Source: Kribbella pratensis (GTDB lineage Bacteria; Actinomycetota; Actinomycetes; Propionibacteriales; Kribbellaceae). From it: DNA of 64,000 nucleotides. How positions within the stretch are numbered: position 1 is the stretch's first letter; each line of letters begins with the position of its first letter. This document shows, one piece after another, positions 24,840 to 33,961 of the stretch. The notes under the pieces are model-generated. The model saw only the letters and a program-made list of their open reading frames with translations. It was not told the DNA's origin and did no database searches. The stretch covers positions 1,421,838-1,485,837 of the forward strand of contig NZ_SODP01000002.1 in the NCBI RefSeq assembly GCF_004365355.1, given 5' to 3'. The position numbers and the translations under genes are program-made.

Positions 24840-25823
24840 GTGCTCGAGCCGCTGGGGGTGGACGAAGCCACTTTCGCGGTCTATCACGCCCTTCTCAGTC
24901 ACCCAGACAGTACGCCCGAGCAGATTGCGGCGCTAGTAGACCGTTCAACGGGCGAAGTCGAGGAGCTGATGGGCAAGCTCCGGAGGCTGGATCTCCTGGT
25001 GCCGACCTGGACCAACCCCGACGGCGAGCATGCAGTTCACCCGCGCGTCGGACTGACCGGCCTGGCGGAACGGCGCCGCACCGAGCTGAACAAGGCGCTC
25101 GGCGAACTGAAGGAAGCCGAAGCGTCCGCCGAGGTTATCGCCGAGCAGTACAACGAGTTACTGACGTCCCGAAGCAGCGGAGACGTCGAGGTGCTCAAGG
25201 GGCGCGCGAACGCGTCTCGCCGGATCGAGGAACTTGCACTCAAGGCGAGGACCACGTTCTGGGGCCTGGTACCTGCGCACTTCGACGACACGGTCCCGAA
25301 ATCAGATCGATCCCCTGACTTCGAGCACCTGGGACGCGGCCTCAAGATGAGAACCGTGTACCTCCAGAACATGACCGCCTCGAAACAGGCAGTGGAGTAC
25401 GCCTCCATGATGCACCGGCTCGGCGGCGAGGTTCGGGTGACTCCGACGCTGCCGATGCGGCTGCTGATCTTCGACCAGGAGATCGCGATCATGCCCATGG
25501 ACCCCGAGAACCCGACCGCTGGAGCCGTGATTCACCGCACTCCGGCGGTTGTCTCCGTTGCTCTGGCGCTGTTCGATGCGTACTGGTCCCGCGCCGCAGA
25601 GATGTTCGAGCCCGACAACCGCGAGGACGAGGCCCCGCTGACCCCGCACGAGGCCGAAGTGCTGCGGCTGCTGGCCGGCGGGGCCAAGGACGAGCAGGTT
25701 GCCCGGCTCCTCGGCATCTCCCTCCGCACCGCCCGTCGCATCACCGCCAACCTCTCCGAACGCCTCGACGCCGCCAGCCGCTTCGAACTCGGCGTAGCAG
25801 CCGCGAAGCGCGGCTGGGTCTGA
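24840..25823 (+). CDS. TrmB-like/LuxR-type regulator, first of a tandem pair
   Basis: A 327-residue regulator in three parts. The N-terminal TrmB-like winged helix spans about residues 6-65 (TFAVYHALLSHPDSTPEQIA, then LVDRSTGEVEELM). A middle sensor-like region includes a coiled segment and the strands LGRGLKMRTVYLQN and GGEVRVTPTLPMRLLIFD, as in TrmB effector domains. The C-terminal LuxR helix-turn-helix is LTPHEAEVLRLLAGGAKDEQ, then VARLLGISLRTARRITANL. The GTG start has GGAGAGGG upstream. The mid-domain probably binds a ligand, plausibly the peptide encoded divergently, although that is inference. A second copy follows after 3 bp. Confidence 0.85.
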   Translation: MLEPLGVDEATFAVYHALLSHPDSTPEQIAALVDRSTGEVEELMGKLRRLDLLVPTWTNPDGEHAVHPRVGLTGLAERRRTELNKALGELKEAEASAEVIAEQYNELLTSRSSGDVEVLKGRANASRRIEELALKARTTFWGLVPAHFDDTVPKSDRSPDFEHLGRGLKMRTVYLQNMTASKQAVEYASMMHRLGGEVRVTPTLPMRLLIFDQEIAIMPMDPENPTAGAVIHRTPAVVSVALALFDAYWSRAAEMFEPDNREDEAPLTPHEAEVLRLLAGGAKDEQVARLLGISLRTARRITANLSERLDAASRFELGVAAAKRGWV

Positions 25824-25826
25824 GGC

Positions 25827-26813
25827 GTGTTTGACGCTGCAGGGCTCACCGAGCATCTGCTGGCGGTCTACCGCACTCTGCTGCAACAGCCGGAGCTAGG
25901 GCGAAGCTCGCGGCTGGGTGATCTCGCCTCCGCACTGGGGCAGAGCGAAGGCGAGACGTCCAGCGATCTGGAGGAACTGCGCGAGCTTGGGTTTGTCGTG
26001 CCGAGCTGGATCGAGGGAGTCGAGTACCCGCTCGATCCGTCGGTCACGTTCGGACGCCTCGCTGCCCGCAGGCAGCAGGAAATCGACGCACTGAACGACG
26101 AGCTCCGCTCGGACCAACTGGCCGCAAGCAGGTTCACCGCGGATCTCGCAAACTTTCTGGTCCAGAGAAAGTCGCAGGACGTCGAAATCCTCGAAGGCCG
26201 TGAGCTCGCCAATCAAAGAATGCAGCGTTTCAACCCGACAAAATCTATCTGGGGATTGATACAGGCCGATGCAGTCACGACAATCGACCCCGATACCTTC
26301 CCTGACAAGCCATATCTTGCGGCCGGCGTAGAGATTCGGTACCTCTACCCGGAGTCCTACTGGAAAAGACCAGGAGTTCCCGAATTCCTGGCCTTCCTGG
26401 CCGGCCAGGGCGGAAAGGTTCGCATCACGCCGTCAGTGCCCTTTCGCTTGGTCATTTTCGACGCCGACTCGGCGGTCCTGGAGATCAACCCCGACGACCA
26501 CACGGTTGGCGCCGTCGTTCACCACAGTCGCGCGGTGGTCCGGATGGCAGAGGAGCTGTTCCTCAGCTATTGGGACCGAGCGGCCGAACCGTTCGGAGAG
26601 CAGCAGCTAGCGAGAGCAGGCGACATCAGCGCGCAGGAGGCGGAGTTCCTCAGGCTCTTGGTGCGCGGTGCGACCGACGAGCAGGTGGCGCGGAAGCTTG
26701 GGGTTTCTATGCGGACCGTGCGGCGGATTGCGGCGAAGCTCAGTGAGCAGGTGGGGGCTTCGGGGCGGTTTGAGTTGGGGGTTCGGGCGGCGCAGCGGGG
26801 GTGGGTGGATTAG
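25827..26813 (+). CDS. TrmB-like/LuxR-type regulator, second of a tandem pair
   Basis: A 328-residue paralogue of the preceding gene with the same three-part layout. HTH-like SRLGDLASALGQSEGETSSD comes first, then a sensor region with GVEIRYLYPE and GGKVRITPSVPFRLVIFD, and a C-terminal LuxR helix-turn-helix AQEAEFLRLLVRGATDEQVA, then RKLGVSMRTVRRI. The C-terminal domains of the two proteins are far more alike than their middle regions, pointing to a shared DNA target but different ligands. The GTG start lies 3 bp after the previous stop, so translation is likely coupled. It ends about 320 bp before convergent pntB. Confidence 0.85.
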   Translation: MFDAAGLTEHLLAVYRTLLQQPELGRSSRLGDLASALGQSEGETSSDLEELRELGFVVPSWIEGVEYPLDPSVTFGRLAARRQQEIDALNDELRSDQLAASRFTADLANFLVQRKSQDVEILEGRELANQRMQRFNPTKSIWGLIQADAVTTIDPDTFPDKPYLAAGVEIRYLYPESYWKRPGVPEFLAFLAGQGGKVRITPSVPFRLVIFDADSAVLEINPDDHTVGAVVHHSRAVVRMAEELFLSYWDRAAEPFGEQQLARAGDISAQEAEFLRLLVRGATDEQVARKLGVSMRTVRRIAAKLSEQVGASGRFELGVRAAQRGWVD

Positions 26814-27130
26814 CCCCAGTCCCAGGAGCGGGAAAGGGGTGGGTGGGGGCAGGGCATGGGGATCTCCTTGGAGCGGGGGAAGGAGAGGGGAAATGGGTGC
26901 GCCGCCCGGGCCTCTCGTGGGGAAAGTCAAACAGAGGGGCGTGCGGGCGGGCAACGAAGCGGGGTGGCCGGGGTAGGTCGTTGACCGGAGGCGGCCAAGG
27001 GGTGCTGGTCTACTTACCGGACTGGACCTGAGTGTGGGGAATTTCGGGCAGGAAGATGTCAGGTGGTTGCGCGGAAACGTCGCGCTGTGGTTTAGTACGC
27101 GCCTTTTCGGATGACAGCGTTTTCCCGGAG
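26814..27130. other. G-rich intergenic stretch
   Basis: No gene is supported here. The plus strand carries many G-runs between 26830 and 26900 (GGGG-TGGG-TGGGGG-CAGGG-CATGGGG and similar), enough for G-quadruplex formation. It lies between convergent genes and no classical terminator is visible, so the G-rich tract might serve that role. Confidence 0.5.
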
Positions 27131-28501
27131 TCACACGGTCTTGAGGGCGCCCAGGAGTTTTGTGAGGGAGTCGCGGGCGTCGCCGAACAGCAGCGTTGTT
27201 CGCGGGTCGTAGAGGAGTTCGTTCTCGATGCCGGCGAAGCCGGGGCGCATCGAGCGCTTGAGGAAGATGACGCGTTGGGCCTCGTCGGCGTTCAGGATCG
27301 GCATGCCGTAGATGGGGGCCGACGGGGTGTTGCGGGCCGCCGGGTTGACCACGTCGTTGGCGCCGACGACCAGGACCACGTCCGTGGTCTTGAAGTCGCC
27401 GTTGATGTCGTCCATCTCGCGGAGCTGGTCGTACGGGACCTGGGCCTCGGCGAGCAGCACGTTCATGTGGCCGGGCATGCGGCCGGCGACCGGGTGGATC
27501 GCATAGTCGACCTTCACGCCCCGCGACTGCAGCTCCTCGACCAGATCACGCAGGACGTGCTGCGCCTGGGCGACCGCGAGACCGTACCCGGGCACGATGA
27601 TGACCTTGTTCGCGTACCCGAGCAGGATCGCCACGTCCTCCGGGCCACCCGAGATCACCGGTCGATCGGACGCCGTACCAGCGCCTAGCGTCGACCCACC
27701 CCGGATCGCGCCGAAGAGGATGTTGAACACGGACCGCCCCATCGCGTCCGCCATCAGCTTGGTCAGCAACGTACCGGCGGCGCCGACGAGCGTGCCCGCG
27801 ATCAGCAGCAGCGTGTTGCCCAACACGTAACCGCCCGCGGCCACCGTCAGACCGGTGAAGGCGTTCAGCAACGAGATGACGATCGGTACGTCGGCGCCAC
27901 CCACCGGCAGCACCAGCATCACACCGATCGCGAGGCCCAGCAGGCAGAGCAGTACGCCGACCCACACGCGCGGGTCGGACACCAGCCAGACACCCAACGC
28001 CAGCCCGCCGAGGATCGACGCGACGAACAGCACCGGCAGACCGGGGAACGTCACCGGCCGCGTCGTCATCAGCTCCTGCAGCTTGGTGAACGTCACCACC
28101 GATCCGGAGAAGCTCACCGCTCCGACCAGGATCGTGAACGCCGAAGCGATCGCGGCCACCGTCGCATCGGACGAGACCTCGTCGAGCTCGAGCAGGGCGA
28201 CCAGCGCGGCCGCGCCGCCGCCGACACCGTTGAACAAGGCAACAAGCTGCGGCATCTGGGTCATCTGCACCCGCCGCGAACCGATCACGCCGCCGACGGT
28301 GCCGATCACGAGCGCGATCAGGATCGGCGCGAGGTGGTCCGGCTTGTACGCCGCGAACGTGATGAGGACCGCGAGGACCGCGCCCGCGGCGCCGATCAGG
28401 TTGCCGGTCCGCGCGCTCCGCGGCGACGACAGCGCCTTCAGCGCGACGATGAAGCAGACCGCGGAGACCAGATAGCCGATCTGGGCCCAGGTGGGGATCA
28501 C
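27131..28501 (-). CDS. pntB: NAD(P) transhydrogenase subunit beta
   Basis: A 456-residue membrane subunit. The N-terminal two thirds hold about eight to nine TM helices; the C-terminal NADP(H)-binding domain III contains VIIVPGYGLAVAQAQHVLRD and the late VLVVGANDVVNPAARN, both diagnostic. With PntAA and PntAB it drives hydride transfer from NADH to NADP+ using the proton gradient, supplying NADPH. It overlaps the preceding gene by 4 bp (ATGA). It is the last gene of a three-gene operon. Confidence 0.97.
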   Translation of the reverse strand: MIPTWAQIGYLVSAVCFIVALKALSSPRSARTGNLIGAAGAVLAVLITFAAYKPDHLAPILIALVIGTVGGVIGSRRVQMTQMPQLVALFNGVGGGAAALVALLELDEVSSDATVAAIASAFTILVGAVSFSGSVVTFTKLQELMTTRPVTFPGLPVLFVASILGGLALGVWLVSDPRVWVGVLLCLLGLAIGVMLVLPVGGADVPIVISLLNAFTGLTVAAGGYVLGNTLLLIAGTLVGAAGTLLTKLMADAMGRSVFNILFGAIRGGSTLGAGTASDRPVISGGPEDVAILLGYANKVIIVPGYGLAVAQAQHVLRDLVEELQSRGVKVDYAIHPVAGRMPGHMNVLLAEAQVPYDQLREMDDINGDFKTTDVVLVVGANDVVNPAARNTPSAPIYGMPILNADEAQRVIFLKRSMRPGFAGIENELLYDPRTTLLFGDARDSLTKLLGALKTV

Positions 28502-28803
28502 TTGTGCAGCTCCTTCTTACGAGCCGCCGGACCTTTGAACATCTCCAGCATCCGGTCGGTGACCACGAACCCGCCGACCATGTTCACGGTCGCGAGGACG
28601 ACGGCCAGCAGCCCGACGATCACCACGATGACGGAATCAGCCGAGCCCGTGACGATGATGGCGCCGACCAGGATGACACCGTGGATGGCGTTCGCCCCGG
28701 ACATCAGCGGGGTGTGCAACGTCGAGGAGACCTTGCTGATCACCTCGACCCCGACGAACGCCGCGAGGACGAAGATCGTCAGCAGCGCAATGGACTCGGT
28801 CAT
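28498..28803 (-). CDS. pntAB: NAD(P) transhydrogenase subunit alpha, membrane part
   Basis: A 101-residue protein with three TM helices (ALLTIFVLAAFVGVEVI, GVILVGAIIVTG, VIVVIVGLLAVVLATVNMVG) and the conserved TPLMSGANAIHG. In actinobacteria the alpha subunit is split into soluble and membrane genes, as here. ATG 28803 overlaps the stop of the soluble-alpha gene. A longer frame to 28872 is only an upstream extension. Confidence 0.93.
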   Translation of the reverse strand: MTESIALLTIFVLAAFVGVEVISKVSSTLHTPLMSGANAIHGVILVGAIIVTGSADSVIVVIVGLLAVVLATVNMVGGFVVTDRMLEMFKGPAARKKELHK

Positions 28804-29924
28804 CAGGCCTGGCCTTTCAGGAGCTCGCGGGTGGGCTCGTGGAGCACGCTGCCGTCGTGGGTGACGCAGCACCCGCGGACGATCTCGTCGTCGAAGTCGG
28901 GGTCGAAGGCGGCGTTGCGGGTCATCAGCCGGATCAGGTTCGCAATGTTCTGACCGTAGAGCCGCGATGCCGGACCGGCCATCTGCGAAGGCACGTTCGC
29001 GCCGCCCCAGACGAGCGCCTGGCCGATGGTCAGCTCGGTCCCGGCGACGGATCCCTCGACGTTGCCGCCCTGCTCGGACGCCAGATCGACCACGACCGAT
29101 CCCGGCTTCATCTGCTCGACCATCGATCGCGTCACCAGCAAAGGCGCAGTACGACCAGGCACCGCGGCTGTGGTGATGAGCGCGTCGGCGGCGGCGATGT
29201 ACGGCGTGAGCAGTTCTCGCTGGAGCTGTGCGCGCTCGGGTGTCATCTCGCGTGCGTATCCGCCGGGTCCGTCGAGGGTCCCCAGTTCGAGCTCGATCGG
29301 TACAGCGCCCATCGACGCGATCTCCTCGGCGGCCGCAGTACGCACGTCGTACGCCTTCACCACCGCGCCGAGGCGCTTGGCGGTCGCGATCGCCTGCAGA
29401 CCGGCGACACCGGCTCCTAGTACGACGACCTGCGCCGGCGGGACTGTGCCGGCCGCGGTCATGTTCAGCGGGAAGAACCGCGGGAGCCGTTCGGCGGCGA
29501 CGATCGCGGCCCGGTACCCGGCGACGAGCGCTTGGGAGGACAGCGCGTCCATGGACTGGGCCCGGGAGATCCGCGGGATCAACTCCATCGCGAACGCGGT
29601 CAGCTTGGCGCGAGTGGCGGTTCGCACCACGTCCGGAGGGTTGGTCGGCAGGAACGACATCAGCGCCGTACCGGCGTGCAACCGCTGCAGGCGCTCGCGT
29701 TCCAGCGGCTGGACCGACGCCACGATCGTGGCCGCGTGGTCGGCGCCCCAGGCCACTTCGGCGCCGGCGTCGCGGTACTGGTCGTCGGAGAACAGCGCGC
29801 GCTCACCGGCGGCCGGCTCGACCGCGACCGTGTAGCCGAGCTCGATCAGTTTCGCGACTTGTTCCGGCACCAGCGCGACCCGGCGCTCCGCCGGTCTCGT
29901 CTCCCGTACGACTGCGATCTTCAC
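28803..29924 (-). CDS. pntAA: NAD(P) transhydrogenase subunit alpha, soluble part
   Basis: A 373-residue NAD(H)-binding subunit related to alanine dehydrogenase. It opens with MKIAVVRETRPAERRVALVP, contains the Rossmann glycine motif VVVLGAGVAGLQAIATAKRL and the RDQ-loop region SAQSMDALSSQA in the family position, and closes with NIANLIRLM. The start ATG at 29924 leads an operon of three overlapping genes. The upstream M20 dipeptidase ends 43 bp before it and may be co-transcribed. Confidence 0.95.
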   Translation of the reverse strand: MKIAVVRETRPAERRVALVPEQVAKLIELGYTVAVEPAAGERALFSDDQYRDAGAEVAWGADHAATIVASVQPLERERLQRLHAGTALMSFLPTNPPDVVRTATRAKLTAFAMELIPRISRAQSMDALSSQALVAGYRAAIVAAERLPRFFPLNMTAAGTVPPAQVVVLGAGVAGLQAIATAKRLGAVVKAYDVRTAAAEEIASMGAVPIELELGTLDGPGGYAREMTPERAQLQRELLTPYIAAADALITTAAVPGRTAPLLVTRSMVEQMKPGSVVVDLASEQGGNVEGSVAGTELTIGQALVWGGANVPSQMAGPASRLYGQNIANLIRLMTRNAAFDPDFDDEIVRGCCVTHDGSVLHEPTRELLKGQA

Positions 29925-29967
29925 TCGCCGAAACCTATGCCAAACACTGGGTCGCCGGAAAGCCCGA

Positions 29968-31302
29968 TCACGCCTGGTTCGCCAGGTTCTGAAGCAAGAG
30001 AGCTTCTGCGAGGCACACCTTCGCGAACTCGGCGAGGTGCAGGCCCTCGTCGATTCCGTGGGCGCGGGTGTCGGGATCCTCGACGCCGGTGACGAGGATC
30101 GTTGCCTGCGGGAACGTCTGCTGGAACTCCGCGATGAACGGGATCGAGCCGCCCATCCCCATGTCCACAGGCTCCACGCCCCACGCTTCCTGGAACGCCG
30201 AACGGGCCGCTTCGTAGCCGGCGCCGCGCGCGTTCACACTGCACGGCTGGCCGTTCTGGCCCTCGGTCACGGTCACCTGCGCACCCCAGGGCGCGTGGTT
30301 CTCCAAGTGTTCACGCAATGCCGCACTGGCCTTGATCGCGTCGTCGCCGGGGGCAACCCGCAGGCTCACCTTGGCCCGCGCGACCGGCACCAGCGTGTTG
30401 CTGGCCTCCGCAACGGACGGCGCGTCGATACCGACGACTGCAACGGCCGGGCGGGTCCACAGTCGGTCCACGAGCGAACCCGAACCGGTCAGCCGGACGG
30501 AATCGAGCACCGAGGACTCGGACCGCAGCCGGTCCTCCGGGTAGACCACGTCCGCCGCGCGGGACGCGTGCAGCCCGTCGACCGCGACGTCGCCCTTGTC
30601 GTCGTGCAGGGTGGCGAGCAGCCGGCACAGCGCGGACAGCGCGTCCGGGATCGGCCCGCCGAAAAGACCGGAATGTACGGCGTGGTCGAGCGTCCGCACC
30701 TCGACGTACGCCTCGACCAGGCCGCGCAGCGAGACGGTCAGGGCCGGCGTACCGACCTCCCAGTTGCCGGAGTCCGCGATCACGATCGCGTCCGCGGCGA
30801 GATCCTCGGAGTACTCGTCGAGCAGTTGCAGCAGGGTCGGAGACCCGATCTCCTCTTCGCCCTCGACGAACACCGTCACGCCCACCGGCAGATCGTTGCC
30901 GAAGGCCCGTACGGCGGCGAGGTGCGCCGCGATCCCGGCCTTGTCGTCGGCGGCGCCCCGGCCGTACAGCCGGTCGTCGCGCTCGGTCGGCTCGAACGGG
31001 TCCGAGGTCCACTGCTCGACCGGTCCGGTCGGCTGGACGTCGTGGTGCGCGTACAGCAGCACGGTCGGCTTCCCGGCCGGGGCCGGCTTCTTCGCGATCA
31101 CCGCCGGCGCACCGTCGCCGGCGCGGACGATCTTCACCGTGAAGCCCTCGGCCTCGAACAACGCGGCGGTCGCCTCGGCTGACCGCTGGACGTCGGCCGC
31201 ACGGGCCGGTTCGTAGCTGACCGACGGGATCCGGATGAGGTCCTCGAGGTCGGCACGGACGCTGGGCAGAACGCGGTCGATCGCCGCGGACAGATCGGTC
31301 AT
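29968..31302 (-). CDS. M20 family dipeptidase
   Basis: A 444-residue cytoplasmic zinc peptidase of the M20 (CNDP/PepV-like) group. Metal and catalytic residues appear in VLLYAHHDVQP, GRGAADDKAGIAAH, FVEGEEEIGSP and IADSGNW, with the last His in TRAHGIDEGLHL. It probably cleaves dipeptides or related amides. The start ATG at 31302 follows a few bases after a region lacking a strong ribosome site. It lies just upstream of the transhydrogenase operon, which is an unusual neighbourhood with no clear functional link. Confidence 0.93.
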   Translation of the reverse strand: MTDLSAAIDRVLPSVRADLEDLIRIPSVSYEPARAADVQRSAEATAALFEAEGFTVKIVRAGDGAPAVIAKKPAPAGKPTVLLYAHHDVQPTGPVEQWTSDPFEPTERDDRLYGRGAADDKAGIAAHLAAVRAFGNDLPVGVTVFVEGEEEIGSPTLLQLLDEYSEDLAADAIVIADSGNWEVGTPALTVSLRGLVEAYVEVRTLDHAVHSGLFGGPIPDALSALCRLLATLHDDKGDVAVDGLHASRAADVVYPEDRLRSESSVLDSVRLTGSGSLVDRLWTRPAVAVVGIDAPSVAEASNTLVPVARAKVSLRVAPGDDAIKASAALREHLENHAPWGAQVTVTEGQNGQPCSVNARGAGYEAARSAFQEAWGVEPVDMGMGGSIPFIAEFQQTFPQATILVTGVEDPDTRAHGIDEGLHLAEFAKVCLAEALLLQNLANQA

Positions 31303-31419
31303 GCGACAACCGTACGGCGTCCGTTCCCGAGGCCGACGCTCAGTTCACCCTCGCGCGTTACTCATTGCCGATCTACTCTGAAATTCTCGTAGGTTTCCGC
31401 CCAACCTCCGGAGGTCACC

Positions 31420-32366
31420 ATGCGCATTCTCGCCATCCCGACCGCCCTCCTCACCACCGCCGCCACCCTCACCGCGGCCCTCACCTCAGCCCTGCCCGCG
31501 CACGCCGCGATCAGTTGCGACACCGCCACCACCGGCGGCGCCACGTTCTACGACGGGCCGTCCGCGTCGAAGAAGTACGACGCGCGGTTCAGCAACAGTG
31601 CGAGCATCCGGAACCTCAGCACGTACACCCCGCAAGGCGCGGGTACTTGGTACAACTGGGACGGCTCCGGGAAGGACTTGCTCCTCGTCGCGGCGTACCG
31701 CGAAGGCGCCGACTCCGAGATCTACGGCATCGACCCGTCCACCGGGTCCACGGTCGGCGTTGTCGCGATCGCCGAATCGCATGTCGGTGGGATCACCGTG
31801 AGCAAGGGCTGGGCCTTCGTGGCTGGGCAGGGCAGCAGCATCCGCAAGTACCGGCTGACCGAGCTACGCGACGCCCTGAAGGCCGCGGGTACGCCGTACC
31901 TCGCACAGGTCGGTACTGCGCGCGATGTGGCCGGTTCGTCCTTCATCGGGAGCTACGGCGACTCGCTGTTCGCCGGGACGTTCAACGACACCGGTCGCGG
32001 GACCATGTACGAGTACAAGATCGCCGACGACGGCACGCTGACCACTCAGTCCGGTGCGTGGAGATCCCGACCAAGACGCAAGGCTTGACCGTCACCGCGA
32101 ACCACTTCATCTACAGCACGTCGTACGGGCGTGGGAACCGCAGCAACATCTATGTGGTGAAGCGTGGTCAGAAGGACCTGGATGCGGCCGCACTGAGCTG
32201 CTTCCGCGCGCCGAGCATGACCGAGGGCATCACGGAGTACAACGGGACGGCGTACCTGGTCTACGAGTCCGGCTCGTACCTGTACGCGTCCGACCCGGCC
32301 ACGCTGAACGTCATCCCCCGCCTGCACAAGGCATCCATCTCGTCGCTGACGTCGCTGGTGCCTTAA
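31420..32366 (+). pseudogene. Secreted hypothetical protein interrupted by a frameshift
   Basis: ATG 31420 has GGAGG 6 nt upstream. The product starts with a signal peptide (LTAALTSALPAHAA) and then reads as a repeated-strand, probably beta-propeller-like domain (STGSTVGVVAIAESHVGG, YEYKIADDGTLTTQSGA). At about 32056-32060 the frame is lost: it stops at 32088, while the +1-shifted frame continues the same protein style (VEIPTKTQGLTVTANHFIYS to LTSLVP) and stops at 32366. A one-base deletion repairs it to about 315 residues. This is either a real broken gene or a sequencing error. The final TAA overlaps the kinase stop. Confidence 0.7.
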
Positions 32367-33790
32367 GGCTTGTACGCCGCCGAGTCGAGCACGCTGGTCC
32401 GGGTCTTCTGGTCGGATGCCCGCACCTGGATCCGGAGCTGCGTGGTCGAGTTCACCTGTCGGTACTGCTCGACGATGCCCGGGTTGGATCCACAGCTGAG
32501 CTCGAACGTGACTGCCGGCTGGCCATCGACGGTGCTCTGGCCTCCGGAGCCGGCGGTGCAGCCGTCGGGAGCCGTGACGCTCGTCGGCAGCTGGGTTGCG
32601 TTCACCACGCCGACGAACACGCCTTGGACCGCAGAGTCCGTCTGCCACGTGGACGTCTTGGTGCTGACGAGGAGCGACTGCTGTCCGTCAATTGCCTTCT
32701 GCTTCCACGAGCGTGGGACCTCTACCGACAGCGGTTTGTTGTCCACCTTGATCGGGCGGGTCAGGACGTACTCGTAGCCGCCGTAACCACCACCTGCCGC
32801 AAGAACCAGCGCGGCGAGCGTGGTGATCACTGCAGCACGCCTGCGGCGCTTGGGCTTCACCGGAACGGTCTGCTCGTTCGAGCTGGCCAGTGCGGTCGCC
32901 TGGTCGACAGGAGCGGCCGGCGGTGCAGGTGCAGGCATCTCCGCGGCCGGAACCAACCCAGCGGGCACCTTGCCCGTGGTGTGAGCCTCTCGCAGCGCAT
33001 TGAGGAAGCTGTCGAGATCAGGCCAGCGCTGATCGCGGTCCGGCTCGAGAGCACGCCGTACGACGACATCGATCGCGTCCGGTACGTCCTCGCGCAGCGT
33101 GGTCATCGACGGCGGCGGTGCGTCGATCTGCATCACCGCGCCCAGGCTGGCAACGCCATGCGGTGCCTGACCGGTGAAGGCGGCGTACGCGACGGCGCCC
33201 AGTGAGTACAGGTCTGCTCGGTGGTCCAGCCGGTCGCCCATCACCTGCTCCGGTGCGACGTACGCCGGAGTGCCGCCGGGCATCGTGATCCGCGACACCT
33301 CGGCCAGCGACTTGCCCAGACCGAGGTCCGACAGCATCGCGCGATCACCCGCGGCGGAGTCGGTGCGGAAGAGTACGTTGGCCGGCTTCACGTCCCGGTG
33401 CAGTACGCCGCGGGCGTGCAGGTGCTTCAGGCCACGTCCGACCTGCGTGATGATCCGGACCGCCTCGCCGACCTCGAGCGGCCCGGCCTTGATCCGCTCC
33501 GCGAGCGTACCGCCGTCGGCGTACGTCAGCACCATGAACGGGCGGCCGTCCTCGGCCTCACCGATGTCATGGACGCCGACGACGTACAGCGAATCGACCT
33601 TGCGCAGGAACCGGCCCTCGGCCAGGAATCGACGGCGGACGTCCTCGTCCTCGACCCAGTTCTCGGACAGGATCTTGACCGCGACCTCCGCGTCCAACTG
33701 CTCGTCCCGGGCCAGCCAAACGGTCGCGAAACCTCCGGCACCCACCCGGCGGACCAGGGAGTACCGGCCGATCCGGGGTGGCTGGTCCAT
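32363..33790 (-). CDS. Transmembrane serine/threonine protein kinase
   Basis: A 475-residue PknB-like kinase. The kinase domain covers about residues 8-260, with GAGGFATVWLA, AVKILSE, LHRDVKPANVLF and GTPAYVAPEQ. The metal-binding motif reads SDLGLGK, with DLG in place of DFG. A proline/alanine linker, a basic cluster and one TM helix (AAVITTLAALVLAAGGGYGG) lead to an external domain of about 120 residues with a PsbP/LpqN-like look (LSVEVPRSWK) and two Cys. ATG 33790 is the start; the frame continues upstream only as antisense of the next gene. It is divergent from two related surface-protein genes, possible partners. Confidence 0.92.
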   Translation of the reverse strand: MDQPPRIGRYSLVRRVGAGGFATVWLARDEQLDAEVAVKILSENWVEDEDVRRRFLAEGRFLRKVDSLYVVGVHDIGEAEDGRPFMVLTYADGGTLAERIKAGPLEVGEAVRIITQVGRGLKHLHARGVLHRDVKPANVLFRTDSAAGDRAMLSDLGLGKSLAEVSRITMPGGTPAYVAPEQVMGDRLDHRADLYSLGAVAYAAFTGQAPHGVASLGAVMQIDAPPPSMTTLREDVPDAIDVVVRRALEPDRDQRWPDLDSFLNALREAHTTGKVPAGLVPAAEMPAPAPPAAPVDQATALASSNEQTVPVKPKRRRRAAVITTLAALVLAAGGGYGGYEYVLTRPIKVDNKPLSVEVPRSWKQKAIDGQQSLLVSTKTSTWQTDSAVQGVFVGVVNATQLPTSVTAPDGCTAGSGGQSTVDGQPAVTFELSCGSNPGIVEQYRQVNSTTQLRIQVRASDQKTRTSVLDSAAYKP

Positions 33791-33961
33791 GGCGCAATTA
33801 TGCTCGATCCGTCCTGCGACTCGTTCGCTGGAGTGAACAAAGCGGTGTTTCCCGACGTCAGATCCCCCGACAACGGGCCCCCTGGGCCCGCCCGGCCGTG
33901 GTCCGCCGCACGGTCCCCACCAGCCGTGCCATGACCAGGTTCGTTCGTTAGGAGATCGCCG

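Noticed and set aside
23102..25318. A plus-strand frame of 738 codons
   Set aside because: It is antisense to purF and runs into the regulator region; its product is Arg/Asp/Gly-rich with no domain. High GC leaves long shadow frames opposite real genes.
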